Origin: Streptomyces sp. NBC_01294
GTDB lineage: Bacteria > Actinomycetota > Actinomycetes > Streptomycetales > Streptomycetaceae
Direction: 5' to 3'
Length of the DNA stretch: 64,000 nt
Assembly: GCF_035917235.1 (NCBI RefSeq)
Contig: NZ_CP108423.1
Coordinates: forward strand, 496,001-560,000
Shown: positions 61,992 through 64,000 of the stretch, one piece after another
How the letters are laid out: each line of letters opens with the position of its first letter
Numbering within the stretch: position 1 is the first letter of the stretch
Position numbers and translations under genes: made by a program
The notes under the pieces: generated by a model
Databases searched by the model: none
Seen by the model: the letters and a program-made list of their open reading frames with translations, nothing else
What the model was told of the DNA's origin: nothing

Positions 61992-62161
61992 GGCCCCATG
62001 CTGCGGGACCGCGGACCGTGGACGGCGGATTTCCCGGTCACGGCGATGGCCGCGGGCCGGGACGGGGACGCCGACCGGCACCGCCCACGCCACCGGCCCG
62101 CACCGCCCGCCTGCTGCGCCACAGGCCCGCACCACCGGCCCGCACCACCGGCCCGCGTCGC

Positions 62162-62791
62162 TCAGTACACGTGGCACGCCACCCCGCACAGGCCGAGCCC
62201 TGCCCGCGCGGCGGCCCGCCAGGCGCGCAGCGGGCCGTCGAGGACGCTCTCGTCGCGGGCCCCGTAGTCCAGCCAGTCCTGCTGCTCCGCCCGCTCCCGC
62301 TCCCCCGGTCCGAAGCCCAGGGCCCGCTCCACCTGCGGCAGCGACCGCCGCACTTCGGCGGCGGTCAGCAGGAAGTTCCCGCACCAGCCGGGCAGCAGGG
62401 CGGCGCGCTCGGGGCCGAGGGCGTGGAACAACGCGCTGACCGGATACTCCTTCCGGTGTACGGACACGAACATCGCCGCCGGATCCGGCTGCCGGTCCCA
62501 GATGTCCTCCATGACGTGGAAGTCGGGGTCGGCGGCGCCGACGCACAGGTCGTCGACGTGACGGCCCGGTCGGGTCAGGTTCTGGAAGGAGCGGATCGCG
62601 TCGTCGTCGGCCGCGGTGCCGGCCCACCAGGTGCGGTGGTCGGGGAGCGGGGCACGCTGCCAGGCCGCCCACCGGCGGCGGGCCCGCGGGCACGTCCGGT
62701 CGGCCTCGATGGCCGCCGCCGTCCGCGGGGCGAGCTCCCCGATGACGGGGTCCTCGTGGCTGCTGATCGACCAGGCGCTGGTGAATCCCAT
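62162..62791 (-). CDS. Conserved hypothetical protein
   Basis: 209 residues from ATG 62791. No signal or membrane helix. Mostly helical, rich in Trp and Arg (ARRRWAAWQRAPLPDHRTWW), with DLCVGAADPDFHVMED in the middle and a C-terminal GLCGVACHVY. Two neighbouring cysteines close to the end could form a disulphide or bind metal. Family not recognised; similar proteins with YPVSALFHALGPERAALLPGW-type segments seem confined to Streptomyces. Confidence 0.65.
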   Translation of the reverse strand: MGFTSAWSISSHEDPVIGELAPRTAAAIEADRTCPRARRRWAAWQRAPLPDHRTWWAGTAADDDAIRSFQNLTRPGRHVDDLCVGAADPDFHVMEDIWDRQPDPAAMFVSVHRKEYPVSALFHALGPERAALLPGWCGNFLLTAAEVRRSLPQVERALGFGPGERERAEQQDWLDYGARDESVLDGPLRAWRAAARAGLGLCGVACHVY

Positions 62792-62822
62792 GCGCGCGAC
62801 GGTACGAGGCGCCGCTGACAGG

Positions 62823-63995
62823 TCACCATCGGATGCCCTCCTCGGGGAGCTCCGTGAGCGGGGTGCGGGCGGGGGCGGGGAGGCCGAGGCGGGCGCGGGC
62901 CGTGTGGACCGCCGCGATTTCGTCGGCGCCGGCCGGGCCCCAGTCGCTCAGTTCGCGGACCTGTTCGGGGGTGGCCAGGAGGCGGGCGTGCGCGGGGTCC
63001 GAGGCCGGGGGAAGGCAGGTGAGGCGGGCCGCGTCGCGGGCGTGGGCGACCCGGTCGCCGTACCGGTAGCCGAGCGGGACCACCGCCCCAGCGGTCGATC
63101 CGGCCGTCGGGGGCGGGAGGTGGGCGGCGCCGGTGGCGCGGGCGATCAGGAGCAGGACCCGGCCGTCGGGGGCGAACAGCCAGCCCGAGCGGTCCCGCGG
63201 GGGCAGCTGCGCGGGGACCGGACCGGGGTGCCAGGCTCCGTGTTGCGGGGTCCGGCGGGTGCGGAGCACGCCGAGCCGGTCGAGGGCGGTCGGCGTGGTG
63301 GGCCGGCCGTCCTCCAGCAGGGCGGTGCCACCGCCGTTGATGCGGGCGCGCAGGGCGGACAGGGCGCGGCGGGCGTCGCCCGCGTCCATCAGGGCCGGCA
63401 GGTCGGCCGGCTCGACGAAGTGGATGCCGGTGATCTCCTGGTCCGGGAGGCGGACGGCGTCGATCCGGTCGGGGGTCCAGGTGCCGCCGTCGTAGACGTG
63501 CAGGATCTCTCCGGGGAACCGCATCTCCGGCGGGAAGCCGGGGGTGTCGGCCGGGACCCAGTCCACGGCGAGGCCGCGCGGGTAGCGGCCGTCGACGCCG
63601 AGCTCCTCGCGCAGCTCACGGGCGGCCGCCGCGGACGGCGCCTCGCCCGCGTCCACGGCTCCGCCGGGGAGCAGCCGGTCCGCACGGTAGTCGACGCTCT
63701 GGACGAGGACCCGGCCGTCGGTGTCGGTGACGAGGACGACGGCAGCGGTCCACACGGCGGCCCGCGAGGCGCCGTACTCCTCGGGGGTCATCCAGGTCCC
63801 CGCCCGCTCGAGATCGACGGTCGTCGGGGCGGCCGCGGGCGGGTCGGTCGCGGGCGGGTCGGTCGCGGGCGGGTCGGTCCCGGGCGGGTCGGTCCCGGGC
63901 GTGTCGGCCGCGGGCGGGTCGGCCGCGGCCCCGTCGGTCCCGGGTCGGCCGATCGCAGCCCCGTCGGTCAGGGGCGGGTCGGCCGCGTCCTGCAC
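62823..63995 (-). CDS. Nudix hydrolase with proline-rich N-terminus (start may lie beyond window)
   Basis: Up to 390 residues if GTG 63995 is used; the frame is open to the window end. The first ~55 residues are a (TDPPA) repeat, so the real start may be ATG 63791, just before a typical domain start (MTPEEYGASRAAVW). Nudix box: GGAVDAGEAPSAAAARELREELG (described from 63682 to 63614 on the minus strand) with the catalytic REx2EE. C-terminal ~150 residues form a second, unassigned domain (GYRYGDRVAHARDAARLTCLP). Hydrolyses a nucleoside-diphosphate derivative; substrate unknown. Confidence 0.8.
   Translation of the reverse strand: MQDAADPPLTDGAAIGRPGTDGAAADPPAADTPGTDPPGTDPPATDPPATDPPAAAPTTVDLERAGTWMTPEEYGASRAAVWTAAVVLVTDTDGRVLVQSVDYRADRLLPGGAVDAGEAPSAAAARELREELGVDGRYPRGLAVDWVPADTPGFPPEMRFPGEILHVYDGGTWTPDRIDAVRLPDQEITGIHFVEPADLPALMDAGDARRALSALRARINGGGTALLEDGRPTTPTALDRLGVLRTRRTPQHGAWHPGPVPAQLPPRDRSGWLFAPDGRVLLLIARATGAAHLPPPTAGSTAGAVVPLGYRYGDRVAHARDAARLTCLPPASDPAHARLLATPEQVRELSDWGPAGADEIAAVHTARARLGLPAPARTPLTELPEEGIRW
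63836..63925 (-). repeat. 15-bp tandem repeat at the start of the Nudix gene
   Basis: About six imperfect copies of CGGGCGGGTCGGTCG on the plus strand, giving a TDPPA repeat in the minus-strand frame. It may be coding or part of the leader, depending on the start. Confidence 0.8.
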
Positions 63996-64000
63996 GACGG

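Overview
The window is 64 kb of very GC-rich DNA with strongly GC-biased third codon positions, frequent GTG starts, stop/start overlaps of the ATGA or GTGA type and many antisense shadow frames. Together with the gene families present (matAB-like aggregation genes, a DGPF-linked ECF sigma factor, an HGxxPAAW-like membrane protein, a BtrH-like protein, an RsbW-like ATPase) this points to a Streptomyces or close relative chromosome. I see no rRNA, tRNA, CRISPR array, prophage or insertion sequence. Most of the window reads as ordinary accessory and regulatory chromosome.

Layout: 1-2.4 kb holds a coupled pair of ATP-grasp genes (the first cut by the window edge) and a DMT-type transporter. 2.4-5.5 kb is a matA/matB-like pair (polysaccharide deacetylase + GT2 synthase), followed by a decayed serine-hydrolase gene and a lipoprotein. 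6.6-15.1 kb is the most coherent catabolic unit: a six-gene minus-strand operon (acyl-CoA ligase fused to a thioesterase, salicylyl-CoA-5-hydroxylase-type flavoprotein, nitrilase, gentisate 1,2-dioxygenase, FAH-family hydrolase, maleate-isomerase homologue) with a visible promoter. It predicts salicylate -> salicylyl-CoA -> gentisyl-CoA -> gentisate -> maleylpyruvate -> pyruvate + maleate -> fumarate with no thiol-dependent isomerase.

15.1-26.3 kb carries an RsbW-like ATPase and a set of hydrolases (two carboxylesterases, an alpha/beta hydrolase, two PAP2 paralogues, a secreted SurE), an MFS transporter and a LacI regulator. A palindromic site, TTACACGTGTAA or close variants, lies upstream of the alpha/beta hydrolase, the lacI gene and the MFS gene, suggesting one regulon. 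One PAP2 paralogue has both catalytic histidines changed to glutamine, and the second esterase has about 22 copies of a hexanucleotide repeat after its signal peptide.

26.3-32.1 kb has an AI-2E family permease, a methyltransferase, a secreted serine protease and a DUF2330 protein. 32.1-38 kb is an ABC importer operon (binding lipoprotein, two permeases, ATPase, HAD phosphatase) divergent from a GntR/UTRA regulator with an operator-like palindrome between them; its architecture resembles 2-aminoethylphosphonate importers. 38-41.5 kb: an epimerase-like SDR, a LysR regulator and a coupled LRV-repeat protein with an inserted cysteine cluster. 41.5-48 kb: a NarL-type two-component system divergent from a LolD/FtsX-type ABC exporter, then an orphan condensation-domain protein. 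48-64 kb: ECF sigma/DGPF pair, small conserved proteins, TetR, MarR and cold-shock genes, a DEAD-box helicase, a TetR/FAD-oxidoreductase divergon with a clear inverted-repeat operator, and a row of housekeeping-like hydrolase, GNAT, SDR, SRPBCC and Nudix genes.
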